Origin: an uncultured Lachnospiraceae bacterium
Lineage (GTDB): Bacteria; Bacillota; Clostridia; Lachnospirales; Lachnospiraceae
Assembly: GCA_910580015.1 (NCBI GenBank)
Contig: CAJTVT010000038.1
Location: 1 to 27,808 of the forward strand
DNA length: 27,808 nt
Reading direction: 5' to 3'
Shown: positions 1 through 7,316 of the stretch, one piece after another
Numbering within the stretch: position 1 is the stretch's first letter
Layout of the letters: every line of letters begins with the position of its first letter
The notes under the pieces: model-generated
Database searches by the model: none
What the model was told of the DNA's origin: nothing
The model's input: only the letters and a program-made list of their open reading frames with translations
Position numbers and translations under genes: made by a program

Positions 1-61
1 TTCCTGTCACCGCCATAGCAGCGGCTAGGAACAATGATAAGAATTTCTTTCCTTTACCCAT
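1..61 (-). CDS. 5' end of an exported protein gene (signal peptide only)
   Basis: Only the first 20 codons are inside the window. The translation, MGKGKKFLSLFLAAAMAVTG, is a typical signal-peptide start: a Lys-rich n-region followed by an Ala/Leu hydrophobic core. It would suit a substrate-binding lipoprotein or another secreted protein, but the lipobox or cleavage site lies outside. A strong Shine-Dalgarno sequence (AAGGAGG) sits about 7 bases upstream of the ATG. A near-consensus promoter lies a further 100 bases upstream, so this is probably the first gene of its transcript. Function cannot be assigned. Confidence 0.8.
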   Translation of the reverse strand, partial: MGKGKKFLSLFLAAAMAVTG

Positions 62-168
62 TAATATCCTCCTTTTCTTATGAAATTTTTATTTAACAAC
101 TGTCAGAACTTTCCCAGAATTCCTAGAAATTCCGGAAACCACGAGTATTCTTACAATTGCCTGAGCTT

Positions 169-197
169 ATTATAATATCTTTTTTTATTTTTTTCAA
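169..197 (-). promoter_or_regulatory. Vegetative promoter of the exported-protein gene
   Basis: On the minus strand, TTGAAA (192-197) is followed by a 17-base spacer and TATAAT (169-174). Spacing and -10 are ideal for a sigma-A promoter. It implies a 5' leader of roughly 100 nt before the ATG at 61, which contains the imperfect repeat GGAATTTCTA/GGAATTCTGG. Confidence 0.75.
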
Positions 198-313
198 TTA
201 CATTGTAAGAAACTTTTATTAAATTACTTTTTCGTCAATATTCGACAAATTATGCTGATTTTGATACAAGATATCTCTAATAGAAAGCAACTTACCTACA
301 TACTTTAGACAAT

Positions 314-392
314 CGAGTAGGGAAGATGTTTCTTCCCTACTCGCCGCGCGCCCCATGCGCCGCTTCTGCGGCATACTTCTTCTGCATGGGGC
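314..392 (-). repeat. Two-part structured element (nested hairpin plus perfect hairpin)
   Basis: Read on the minus strand, GCCCCATGC (392-384) pairs with GCATGGGGC (358-350). Between them lie 11 unpaired bases ending in GTAT, then an inner hairpin GCCGC-AGAA-GCGGC. After a 6-base spacer there is a perfect 13-bp hairpin, CGAGTAGGGAAGA with its complement (343-314). There is no T-tract, so it is not a simple terminator. A second module of the same topology but different sequence lies at 19677-19746. Confidence 0.6.
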
Positions 393-401
393 TGTACATG
401 C

Positions 402-445
402 AAAAAATCCCCACAGACAACGAATCCGCTGTCTATGGGGATTTC
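402..445 (-). terminator. Terminator-like hairpin with T-tract
   Basis: A 15-bp stem with one mismatch (405-419 with 430-444, arms AAATCCCCACAGACA and TGTCTATGGGGATTT on the plus strand) and a 10-base loop is followed on the minus strand by six Ts. It reads as an intrinsic terminator on the minus strand. The only upstream minus-strand transcript is the tRNA, which has its own terminator at 654-690, so what this one terminates is unclear. Confidence 0.5.
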
Positions 446-653
446 AAAAAGGGGAGGATAAGTATTTAAACCTTATCTTTGGTTCAAAGTGTTTCTTTTC
501 ACCGAAAGTAACAAGTGGGGGCTTTGTTCTTTCGGATAATAGTATTATTGCCCGATTCTCTTTCTTTATACAATGATTTTAAAATTTTTTAGTTATTTTA
601 CTGTACTTTTACAGTATTCGTGCCAACGACTAGAATAGGACACACTTTCCCAT
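446..653. other. Non-coding stretch with one large hairpin
   Basis: I see no convincing gene here. The only clear structure is a stem at 502-535: CCGAAAG and AACAA pair with TTGTT and CTTTCGG, with one bulged T and a G-rich loop. No T-tract follows on either strand. The rest is A/T-rich. Confidence 0.4.
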
Positions 654-690
654 GAAACAAGAAAATCCACAAGCAAATGCTTGCGGACTT
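654..690 (-). terminator. Intrinsic terminator of the tRNA-Leu transcript
   Basis: On the minus strand TCCGCAAGCA (687-678), a TT loop and TGCTTGTGGA (675-666) form a 10-bp stem with one G-U pair, followed by TTTTCTTG. It lies 65 bases beyond the 3' end of the tRNA, in the right orientation. Confidence 0.8.
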
Positions 691-754
691 CCTATCATCG
701 ATACTCAACCGCCTTACCATCTTCTCTGGCCTTGGGTAAAGTATAATATTCTAA

Positions 755-838
755 TGCGGAAGATGGGACTTGAACCCACACGTCTATACAGACACAAGAT
801 CCTTAGTCTTGCCTGTCTGCCAATTCCAGCACTTCCGC
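755..838 (-). tRNA. tRNA-Leu, anticodon AAG
   Basis: An 84-nt class II tRNA. The 7-bp acceptor GCGGAAG/CTTCCGC has discriminator A, and the D arm contains GGAATTGGCAGACAGG. The anticodon stem CAAGA/TCTTG encloses the loop CTAAGGA, so positions 34-36 are AAG (804-802 on the plus strand). A long variable arm (GTCT/AGAC) and T arm GTGGG-TTCAAGT-CCCAT follow. The A discriminator and D-loop fit leucine. The CCA end is not encoded (TTAG follows). A34 in a Leu tRNA is unusual in bacteria, where GAG normally reads CUU/CUC; it would need deamination to inosine. Confidence 0.93.
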
Positions 839-879
839 ATACGTCACTCTGTTGTATAACTTATCATGACGACTCTAAG

Positions 880-908
880 ATAATAACAAATCCAAACATA
901 CTTGTCAA
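880..908 (-). promoter_or_regulatory. Promoter of the tRNA-Leu gene
   Basis: On the minus strand, consensus TTGACA (903-908), a 17-base spacer and TATTAT (880-885) lie about 40 bases upstream of the mature tRNA 5' end. This gives a leader of about 35 nt. Confidence 0.8.
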
Positions 909-948
909 TACCTTTTTCATATTTTTTTAATTAAAATTTTTTTCTAAT

Positions 949-2430
949 TCATTTTTCTTTGTCAATCAGAAACAAATGATAATTTTCTTTGTCATCCATT
1001 CCATATTCCTGAAGAAGTGTAAATTCTTTGTGAAGCCGAAGCTGTTTTTTCACATAATTTTTCTCATTGGAATACAGAAAAATCTTGCCATGCTCCTTTA
1101 ACAATTCCGCTGCCTTCGTAAAAAATGATCCATAAAACTGATCATGCTCCTCCTTGGTCTTTTTTCCTCGGTCTGGCATATTTGTAATGATCTCATCAAA
1201 GAGATACTCATGAGAAAAATCAAAAAAATTACGATTGATATAATAGACTTCCCTGTTGGCAAGCCTCGTGTTGTCCCTTGCCTTAGAAATGGCTTCCCCA
1301 AAAATATCAATTCCATACATCATTCTGGCAGGGCATACGCGATCTCGCTCTATCAGCATCGTTCCCACCCCGCAGAAAGGATCCAAGATCTGCGCCTGTT
1401 CCTTCATGTAGGGCTGTGCCAACCTTGCGATCAATGCTGCCTGCTCTGGCCGTATGGAAGCTGCCACTGTATGTTTTCGGTAGGAGAAACGCTCTTCCTC
1501 AAAAGTATACAACTTTACAAGAGGCAAAAATCTCCGTTCTGGATTTTCCATAAGCCGAATTTCCAGTTCATAATCTGAAATGGAATTTTTAAGCTTTCCC
1601 CTAGTTTCCTGTTCCAGAGCATAAGCGCATTTCTTTGTAAAAGCGCTGCGCTGCTCCAATGTTTTCGAACTGTGCAGCCCCAGACGAAAATAAAAATCAT
1701 CTTCTGATTTATGGGCCTTGCGAAGTATCTCAATCAGATTCGAGGAGGCCAGTTCTTTTGCCGCCTCTCTGGGATCTGCTGATACTTTTCTGACATTTAA
1801 CGGAAAAAACATCTCACGATAAGTGGGAATCGCCATCACTGGACCAATATGACTGGTCACCAGACGCACACCACTTTTTAAAATTGTCACTTCGCCGCCC
1901 TTAATCTGCCCTGCCGTGATTTGCTGATACTTCCTCCCTGTGGAGAGAATCACCTCCCAGGTATGATCATACCCCTGAAATTTATGTTTTTTATGGGAAT
2001 TTTCAGAACCCACCAGTTTTCGCAAGGCTGCAAGTTCCTCCCGAATATGTTTTTCCTCCTCTTTCCCAGGTTGATATTGTTCCAGCTCCTTCAGTCGCTG
2101 TTTCAGACTGTCTCCACAGACAAAATGATTCAATTCTCCAAGAGCTTTCAGATAATCGCTTTTTACAAAAAGCTGTGTTTCTTTCTCATAAGCCTTCAAC
2201 AATGCAGGTGCATTCTCTGGCTGCTTTAGCCTGCCCAGAATCAAAGCTGCATTTTTTCGCACTTTGGGCTGTGGATCCTCTAGCAGCGCTGTAAGAATAT
2301 GGTAATCTCCGTGAAGAATGGAAAGCATCTCCCGCCTTGCCCGCTCCTCCTTCAATTCTTGTTTTAATGTAATGAGAGTCTCTCGCACGTCCTGACCCAT
2401 TTTCAGACGTTCATACTGTTCTTTTATCAT
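949..2430 (-). CDS. HEAT-repeat N-terminal, class I SAM-dependent RNA methyltransferase
   Basis: A 493-aa protein. Residues 35-140 look like HEAT-type helical repeats (LTALLEDPQPKVRKNAALILG is typical). The C-terminal half resembles the UPF0020/THUMP-associated methyltransferases (RlmL, TrmN/Trm14 group). Motif I is DPFCGVGTMLIE near residue 350, and GIDIFGEAISKARDN is the ribose-binding acidic segment. TNMPDRG near 417 sits where N-methylating enzymes carry (N/D)PPY, so the catalytic motif is atypical. RNA is the likely substrate; the exact base is unknown. The frame is open upstream into the preceding gene, but the ATG at 2430 is chosen because AGGAGAGG lies at ideal spacing and it avoids a long overlap. 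It probably shares a transcript with the amidase upstream. Confidence 0.8.
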   Translation of the reverse strand: MIKEQYERLKMGQDVRETLITLKQELKEERARREMLSILHGDYHILTALLEDPQPKVRKNAALILGRLKQPENAPALLKAYEKETQLFVKSDYLKALGELNHFVCGDSLKQRLKELEQYQPGKEEEKHIREELAALRKLVGSENSHKKHKFQGYDHTWEVILSTGRKYQQITAGQIKGGEVTILKSGVRLVTSHIGPVMAIPTYREMFFPLNVRKVSADPREAAKELASSNLIEILRKAHKSEDDFYFRLGLHSSKTLEQRSAFTKKCAYALEQETRGKLKNSISDYELEIRLMENPERRFLPLVKLYTFEEERFSYRKHTVAASIRPEQAALIARLAQPYMKEQAQILDPFCGVGTMLIERDRVCPARMMYGIDIFGEAISKARDNTRLANREVYYINRNFFDFSHEYLFDEIITNMPDRGKKTKEEHDQFYGSFFTKAAELLKEHGKIFLYSNEKNYVKKQLRLHKEFTLLQEYGMDDKENYHLFLIDKEK

Positions 2431-2460
2431 AACCTCTCCTGTATCTTCTATATAATTATA

Positions 2461-2490
2461 AGCAGAATCCATCTTAAGATGGATCCTGCT
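2461..2490. repeat. 30-bp palindrome centred on the amidase stop codon
   Basis: AGCAGAATCCATCTT is followed directly by its near-perfect inverted copy (one mismatch). On the minus strand the stop codon TAA of the amidase gene lies at the centre of symmetry. No T-tract follows, so it would be an mRNA hairpin between two co-directional genes rather than a terminator. A role in message processing or translation coupling is only a guess. Confidence 0.55.
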
Positions 2491-3277
2491 CTGCTTCCTT
2501 GCCATGCGTATCCAGATATTTCTGGACATCTTCTTTAAATCGTTCCCATGCGTCTTCATTTTCTACATAATAGAGGGGACATTCTTTCCCTGTCACATCA
2601 TAATGGCGAATCACAGCTTCCACCTTGAGATTAAACTTTCCGCACAGCCAGGCAGTCAACTCCACCAGGGAATCGTATGTCTCCTGGGTAAACTGTCCTG
2701 TTGTATCCTTATGACAACATTCAATAGAAAGTGTGTCCACATTGCGGTCATTTGATGCGTAGGAAATCTCAGAACTGGGAATACACTGGACAATCTCCCC
2801 CTCTATGCCGACCACAAAATGGCTGCTCGCCTTCGTAGTCTGCTTGTCCTTAAGTCCTTCAAAATAACTTCGATTCTGTGCAGCCGTTGTACCTGGATTT
2901 GCTGTATAATGAACTACGATTCCTTTTACTTTCTCCAATGCTGTCTGTGGTCTAGAATAGGGGTTGGGCGTCAACAAATCCACCTGATAATCTGGCGTCT
3001 TCTCAATAACCTTTTGTCTAAATTCGTCCTTTTTTTTCTGTATCTCTTTCTTTTCTTCTTTCTCTTCTTTTACTGTCTGCACAATAGGATTCCTCTCAGC
3101 CTGAACCTCATTGGGCGCATCATCCTTTTTGAAAATCCTGGTTATAACAAACAACAACAGCAGCACTACCACACAAGATGCCACACATCGTCTAATCAAC
3201 TGAATGACTCTTTTACGTTTTCTTCGGCGCCTTCTTTCCTGATAAGGATCACGCCGTCTTCTCTCTTCATTTCTCAC
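2474..3277 (-). CDS. Membrane-anchored N-acetylmuramoyl-L-alanine amidase (Amidase_2)
   Basis: A 267-aa protein. A very basic Arg-rich N-terminus is followed by a single transmembrane segment (about 31-48), then a charged Lys/Glu spacer (60-95), and an Amidase_2/PGRP-like domain from about 115 to 250. Zinc and catalytic residues of the T7-lysozyme type are visible: H123 in VVHYT, H225 in IRHYD, and K231 and C233 in GKECP. It should cleave the MurNAc-L-Ala bond of peptidoglycan from outside the membrane. The start is GTG at 3277; upstream lie GGAGAG and AGGAG. The methyltransferase gene follows 43 bases downstream. The family assignment is strong; the physiological role (remodelling, germination or recycling) is not evident. 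Confidence 0.88.
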   Translation of the reverse strand: MRNEERRRRDPYQERRRRRKRKRVIQLIRRCVASCVVVLLLLFVITRIFKKDDAPNEVQAERNPIVQTVKEEKEEKKEIQKKKDEFRQKVIEKTPDYQVDLLTPNPYSRPQTALEKVKGIVVHYTANPGTTAAQNRSYFEGLKDKQTTKASSHFVVGIEGEIVQCIPSSEISYASNDRNVDTLSIECCHKDTTGQFTQETYDSLVELTAWLCGKFNLKVEAVIRHYDVTGKECPLYYVENEDAWERFKEDVQKYLDTHGKEAEQDPS

Positions 3278-3443
3278 TGTAATCTCTCCGCTCCTTAACG
3301 ACAGATTCTCTAAACACCTTTATCGCTTTCATCAGTTACAGTATACACTATTTTTCCTCAAAAAAAATTAAAATTCTTTAAATTTTTTGTAAGAAAAAAG
3401 TAAGCAAGTATCTGTTTCCTACATTCAAAATCGTGTAACAAAT

Positions 3444-4718
3444 CTATTGAAAATATTGCTCCATACATTTCAGGGCTTGTTCCAACATTTCACGGGTGTG
3501 AGCCAAAGAAAGGAACATTGCCTCAAATTGAGAAGGAGCCAGATAAAGTCCCTGTTTTAACATTTCATTGCAAAAATGTGCAAATGCTTTTCGATCTGAG
3601 GTTTTTGCGCTCTTATCATCTACAATCTTTTGGCCTGTAAAGTACAAACAGCCCAGAGACCCCACATGGGTCACCTGGTATGGAAGATCTGCCTCCTTCA
3701 CTATCGTCTGGATCTCTCCATAAAACCACTCTCCCATCGCATTTAATTGCTGATAATATTCTGGATGTTCTTTCAGCAGAGTAAGTTGGGCAATTCCTGC
3801 TGTCATTGCAATGGGATTTCCGCTCAATGTACCTGCCTGGTATACCCCACCCACAGGGGACACAAGTTCCATGATCTGCCGCTTTCCTCCATAGGCGCCC
3901 ACAGGCATTCCACCACCAATGATTTTGCCAAATACTGTCAAATCTGGCGTGACACCATAATAGCCCTGGGCTCCCTCTAACCCTAGACGAAATCCCGTAA
4001 TCACTTCATCAAAGATCAATAGTGCACCATATTGGTCACAGAGCTTGCGCAGTCCTTCCAAAAATCCAGGTTCTGGCGGAATCACTCCCATATTTGCCGC
4101 CACAGGCTCCACAATCACCGCTGCGATTTCTTCCCCACATCGCTGAAAATGAACCCGTACACTGTCTAAGTTATTATAATCCGCTGACAGCGTATCTTTC
4201 GTATATTCAGCCGGAACCCCCAGACTATCTGGCACTCCTGATGTCATCGCACCGGAACCCGCCTGCACCAGCAATCCATCCGAATGACCATGATAACATC
4301 CGTTGAATTTAATGATTTTATCCCTTCTGGTAAATCCTCTGGCAAGACGGATGGCACTCATAACTGCTTCTGTTCCAGAATTAACCATTCGTACCATTTC
4401 TACGGAAGGAATCATGCCACAGACCAGCTCTGCCATCTCTACCTCCAAGGCCGTAGCTGCTCCAAAACTCAGTCCCCTTTGGCAAGCTTCCGTCACACTT
4501 TCCACCACTGTTTTATGGCTATGGCCCAAAATCATTGGACCCCAGGAACCTACAAAATCCAGATAACGATTTCCATCCTCATCATAGAGATATGCTCCCT
4601 GGGCGCTTTTGATAAACTTAGGTGTACTTCCAATAGAACCAAAGGCCCGCACTGGGGAATTTACTCCGCCTGGGATCACTTTCACTGCTTTCTGAAATAA
4701 ACTTTCTGATCTTGTCAT
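3444..4718 (-). CDS. hemL: Glutamate-1-semialdehyde 2,1-aminomutase
   Basis: A 424-aa, full-length class III PLP aminotransferase-fold protein. It converts glutamate-1-semialdehyde to 5-aminolevulinate in the C5 route to tetrapyrroles. The start MTRSESLFQKA..IPGGVNSPVRAF is diagnostic for GSA aminomutase. NSGTEAVMSAIRLAR (113-127) is the cofactor phosphate region, and the PLP lysine is K265 in FGKIIGGGMPVGAYGG. The gene starts 29 bases after the hemB stop, in the same operon. No clear terminator is seen after its stop. Confidence 0.96.
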   Translation of the reverse strand: MTRSESLFQKAVKVIPGGVNSPVRAFGSIGSTPKFIKSAQGAYLYDEDGNRYLDFVGSWGPMILGHSHKTVVESVTEACQRGLSFGAATALEVEMAELVCGMIPSVEMVRMVNSGTEAVMSAIRLARGFTRRDKIIKFNGCYHGHSDGLLVQAGSGAMTSGVPDSLGVPAEYTKDTLSADYNNLDSVRVHFQRCGEEIAAVIVEPVAANMGVIPPEPGFLEGLRKLCDQYGALLIFDEVITGFRLGLEGAQGYYGVTPDLTVFGKIIGGGMPVGAYGGKRQIMELVSPVGGVYQAGTLSGNPIAMTAGIAQLTLLKEHPEYYQQLNAMGEWFYGEIQTIVKEADLPYQVTHVGSLGCLYFTGQKIVDDKSAKTSDRKAFAHFCNEMLKQGLYLAPSQFEAMFLSLAHTREMLEQALKCMEQYFQ

Positions 4719-4747
4719 TACTTTTCCTTTCCGCCTTCCTTAAAACT

Positions 4748-5731
4748 TTAGCCAATTCTGCCCTCATCCATACATTTTGCAAGTTCCTTGGCAAAGTATG
4801 TAATATAAATATCTGTTCCAGCGCGATATGCACCTGCCGCCATCTCACATATTACGCTAGTTTCATCGATAAACCCGGCCTGGGCTGCTGCTTTCACCAT
4901 GGCATATTCTCCACTGACTGAATAGGCGGCTACCGGTACATTCGTTCTATCCTTTACTTCGCGAATCAAATCCCCATAAGCCATGGCAGGCTTAACCATC
5001 ACAATATCCGCGCCCTCTTCCACATCCAACGCTGCTTCCTTCCATGCTTCTCTGCGATTATGGTAGTCCATCTGATAAGATTTGCGATCACCAAATGCAG
5101 GTGCAGAACCCGCAGCATCCCGAAACGGACCGTAAAATGCCGAGGCAAATTTCACTGCATAAGACATGATAGGCACATGTTCAAATCCATGCTCATCCAA
5201 CGTCTTACGTATGGCCAAAATACGCCCATCCATCATATCGGAAGGTGCCACCATATCGGCTCCAGCCTGAACTTGAGAGAGAGCCGTCTTAGCCAGTAAT
5301 TCCAACGTCTTGTCATTATCCACTTCCTGTCCGCAGAGCACACCACAATGCCCATGGGAAGTATATTCACACAGACACACATCTCCAATCAAATAAATTT
5401 GTGGAAAAAGCTCTTTTGCCTTGCGAAAGGCCCTCTGTACAATCCCATCCTGAGCATAAGCTCCGCTTCCCACCTCATCCTTCTGCACCGGAATCCCAAA
5501 AATCATCACAGAAGATACACCTACCTCACACAACCTAGCCAGCTCCTCCTCCATCCGATCCAAACTGTAACGATATTGTCCTGGCATGGAAGGTATCTCT
5601 TCTTTGATACAGCTTCCCTCTGTCACAAACATAGGATATACCAAAGAGGATTTATCCATTCTAGTCTCCCGCACCATCCTTCTTAGATGTTCTGTTCCTC
5701 GCAATCTTCGTGGCCGTTTTATCAACTCCAT
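4748..5731 (-). CDS. hemB: Delta-aminolevulinic acid dehydratase (porphobilinogen synthase)
   Basis: A 327-aa protein that condenses two 5-aminolevulinate molecules to porphobilinogen. The two active-site lysines are visible: K194 in SYAVKFASAFYGPFR and K247 in VMVKPAMAY. The Cys cluster C119-x-C121-x7-C129 (CLCEYTSHGHC) marks a zinc-dependent enzyme. The frame is open further upstream, but the ATG at 5731 follows GGGAGG at good spacing and gives the family's normal N-terminus. It overlaps the end of cobA-hemD by 10 bases (ATGGAGTTGA), which indicates translational coupling. Confidence 0.96.
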   Translation of the reverse strand: MELIKRPRRLRGTEHLRRMVRETRMDKSSLVYPMFVTEGSCIKEEIPSMPGQYRYSLDRMEEELARLCEVGVSSVMIFGIPVQKDEVGSGAYAQDGIVQRAFRKAKELFPQIYLIGDVCLCEYTSHGHCGVLCGQEVDNDKTLELLAKTALSQVQAGADMVAPSDMMDGRILAIRKTLDEHGFEHVPIMSYAVKFASAFYGPFRDAAGSAPAFGDRKSYQMDYHNRREAWKEAALDVEEGADIVMVKPAMAYGDLIREVKDRTNVPVAAYSVSGEYAMVKAAAQAGFIDETSVICEMAAGAYRAGTDIYITYFAKELAKCMDEGRIG

Positions 5732-7236
5732 CTCTGCCTCCCTTCTGCTGCATTCACACACGTCTCCACCAAATCCTCCACGGTTGCCTTTTGGGACACC
5801 ATTGTTCGCATTCCCAGTGATTTCGCCGTTGCCTCGGTCTGTTTTCCAATACATACCGCACGTAACTTTCCATAATCTAGTCCTGGCAAAGCCTGTGCAA
5901 AACCCTGGACAGTAGAGGAACTGGTAAACACAAACATATCGATCTTCCCCTCCGCAATCTGCTGCGTCACAATCGTCAATTCAGGAGGCTTTCTATAAAC
6001 CGTCCGATAGACAGGCAAATCTGTGATCTCTGCCGCTGTTCGCTTCTGTATCTCCTCAATCAACTGCGGGGTTCCCTGTTCTGCTCTGGGAATCAAAATC
6101 TTATCTTCGTCTTTACAAATCTCTCCCAGCATAATACCTAGATGTTTGGCGTCGTATATCTCTGGCATCAAATGGCAAGTCTCTCCCCAGCGTTCCACTT
6201 CCCTTCTGGTACCCATACCAATCACCGCAATTCGCAATTTCTTTGGACAGCAAATCTCTTTCCCTTTCTGGCGCAGTTCCTCAAAAAACACCTGAACCCC
6301 AGCCGGAGAAGTAAACACTAAATACTGGTACTCAGAAAGTCTCTGCCACTCCTCTGACAAGCTTCCTTCTATCGCCTCTGTACGGATCACCGGAACCTGC
6401 AACACCTTTGCGCCCAGACTGCGAAGTTTTCCACTTATTGTACCACCGCGTTCCCTAGGTCTGGTCACCAGAATTGTCTTTCCAAACAAAGGCTTCTGTT
6501 CATACCAGCCAAATTTGTTTGCCATTGCGCAGACCTTACCTACCACAAGAATTGCCGGAGTCGCAACTTCCTGTTGCCGAATTATTTCCTCCAGATGTTC
6601 CAAATCTGAAATAATTTTTTTCTGTTCGGGACCAGTCCCTTGTTGTAGCACTGCTGCTGGCTCCTTCGGATCCATACCAGCCTGGATAAGTCCTTGACAA
6701 ATATCTGTGATCGCGGACGCTCCCATAAGAAAGACAAGTGTTCCTTCCAGCTTAGCCAACGAATTAAAATCAAGCTGCAAAGCTTCCCCATTCTTCTTAT
6801 GACCAGTGATTATATGGACTGAGGATGCATACGCTCGATGAGTCACTGGAATTCCACAGTATGCAGGGACTGCCAAAGCAGATGTTACCCCTGGCACGAT
6901 CTCAAAGGGAATTTCCTGTTCCATCAGCAATTCCAACTCTTCCCCGCCTCTACCAAAAAGAAACGGGTCTCCGCCCTTTAAACGCACCACACGTTTCCCT
7001 TCCAGGGCCTTCTTCACCAACAAATGATTGATCTGTTCCTGCGCCATCGTATGATTCCCTGCTCGCTTTCCTGCATCGTACATTTCTGCTTTCTTGGGAA
7101 TCATATTTAAAATATCCTGCCCCACAAGTCTGTCAAATACCACCACCTCTGCCTGTTCCAAAATTTCTTTCCCTTTTATGGTAAACAAACCCGGATCACC
7201 GGGGCCTGCTCCAACCAGCCATACTTTTCCTTTCAT
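5722..7236 (-). CDS. cobA-hemD: Fused uroporphyrinogen-III C-methyltransferase / uroporphyrinogen-III synthase
   Basis: A 504-aa two-domain protein. Residues 1-245 are a SUMT-type SAM methyltransferase: VGAGPGDPGLFT at the N-terminus, LKGGDPFLFGRGGEE, and VPGVTSALAVPAYCGIPVTHR. It makes precorrin-2 from uroporphyrinogen III. Residues 250-500 are uroporphyrinogen-III synthase (TRPRERGG, VFTSPAGVQVFFE, VFTSSSTVQGF). The fusion channels hydroxymethylbilane toward corrinoids or siroheme and is common in Clostridia. ATG at 7236 follows AAAGGA. It leads hemB and hemL. hemA and hemC, which often accompany this set, are not in the window: the gene upstream is a c-di-GMP enzyme. Confidence 0.95.
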   Translation of the reverse strand: MKGKVWLVGAGPGDPGLFTIKGKEILEQAEVVVFDRLVGQDILNMIPKKAEMYDAGKRAGNHTMAQEQINHLLVKKALEGKRVVRLKGGDPFLFGRGGEELELLMEQEIPFEIVPGVTSALAVPAYCGIPVTHRAYASSVHIITGHKKNGEALQLDFNSLAKLEGTLVFLMGASAITDICQGLIQAGMDPKEPAAVLQQGTGPEQKKIISDLEHLEEIIRQQEVATPAILVVGKVCAMANKFGWYEQKPLFGKTILVTRPRERGGTISGKLRSLGAKVLQVPVIRTEAIEGSLSEEWQRLSEYQYLVFTSPAGVQVFFEELRQKGKEICCPKKLRIAVIGMGTRREVERWGETCHLMPEIYDAKHLGIMLGEICKDEDKILIPRAEQGTPQLIEEIQKRTAAEITDLPVYRTVYRKPPELTIVTQQIAEGKIDMFVFTSSSTVQGFAQALPGLDYGKLRAVCIGKQTEATAKSLGMRTMVSQKATVEDLVETCVNAAEGRQRWS

Positions 7237-7267
7237 CCACTTTTCCTTTCCCAGATAATAATTCAGG

Positions 7268-7309
7268 GAAACAAAGAAGCTGCCGCATCTCTCATTGCAG
7301 CAACTCCTT
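7268..7309 (-). terminator. Possible terminator after the c-di-GMP phosphodiesterase gene
   Basis: On the minus strand AGTTGCTGC pairs with GCGGCAGCT (two G-U pairs) around a 10-base loop, followed by TCTTTGTTT. It lies between the EAL gene stop and cobA-hemD. It would at least partly separate the lysine operon from the tetrapyrrole operon. The T-tract is broken, so termination may be weak. Confidence 0.45.
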
Positions 7310-7316
7310 GCTATTT

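Noticed and set aside
652..930. 92-codon plus-strand frame over the tRNA
   Set aside because: It is the reverse strand of the tRNA-Leu gene with its terminator and promoter.
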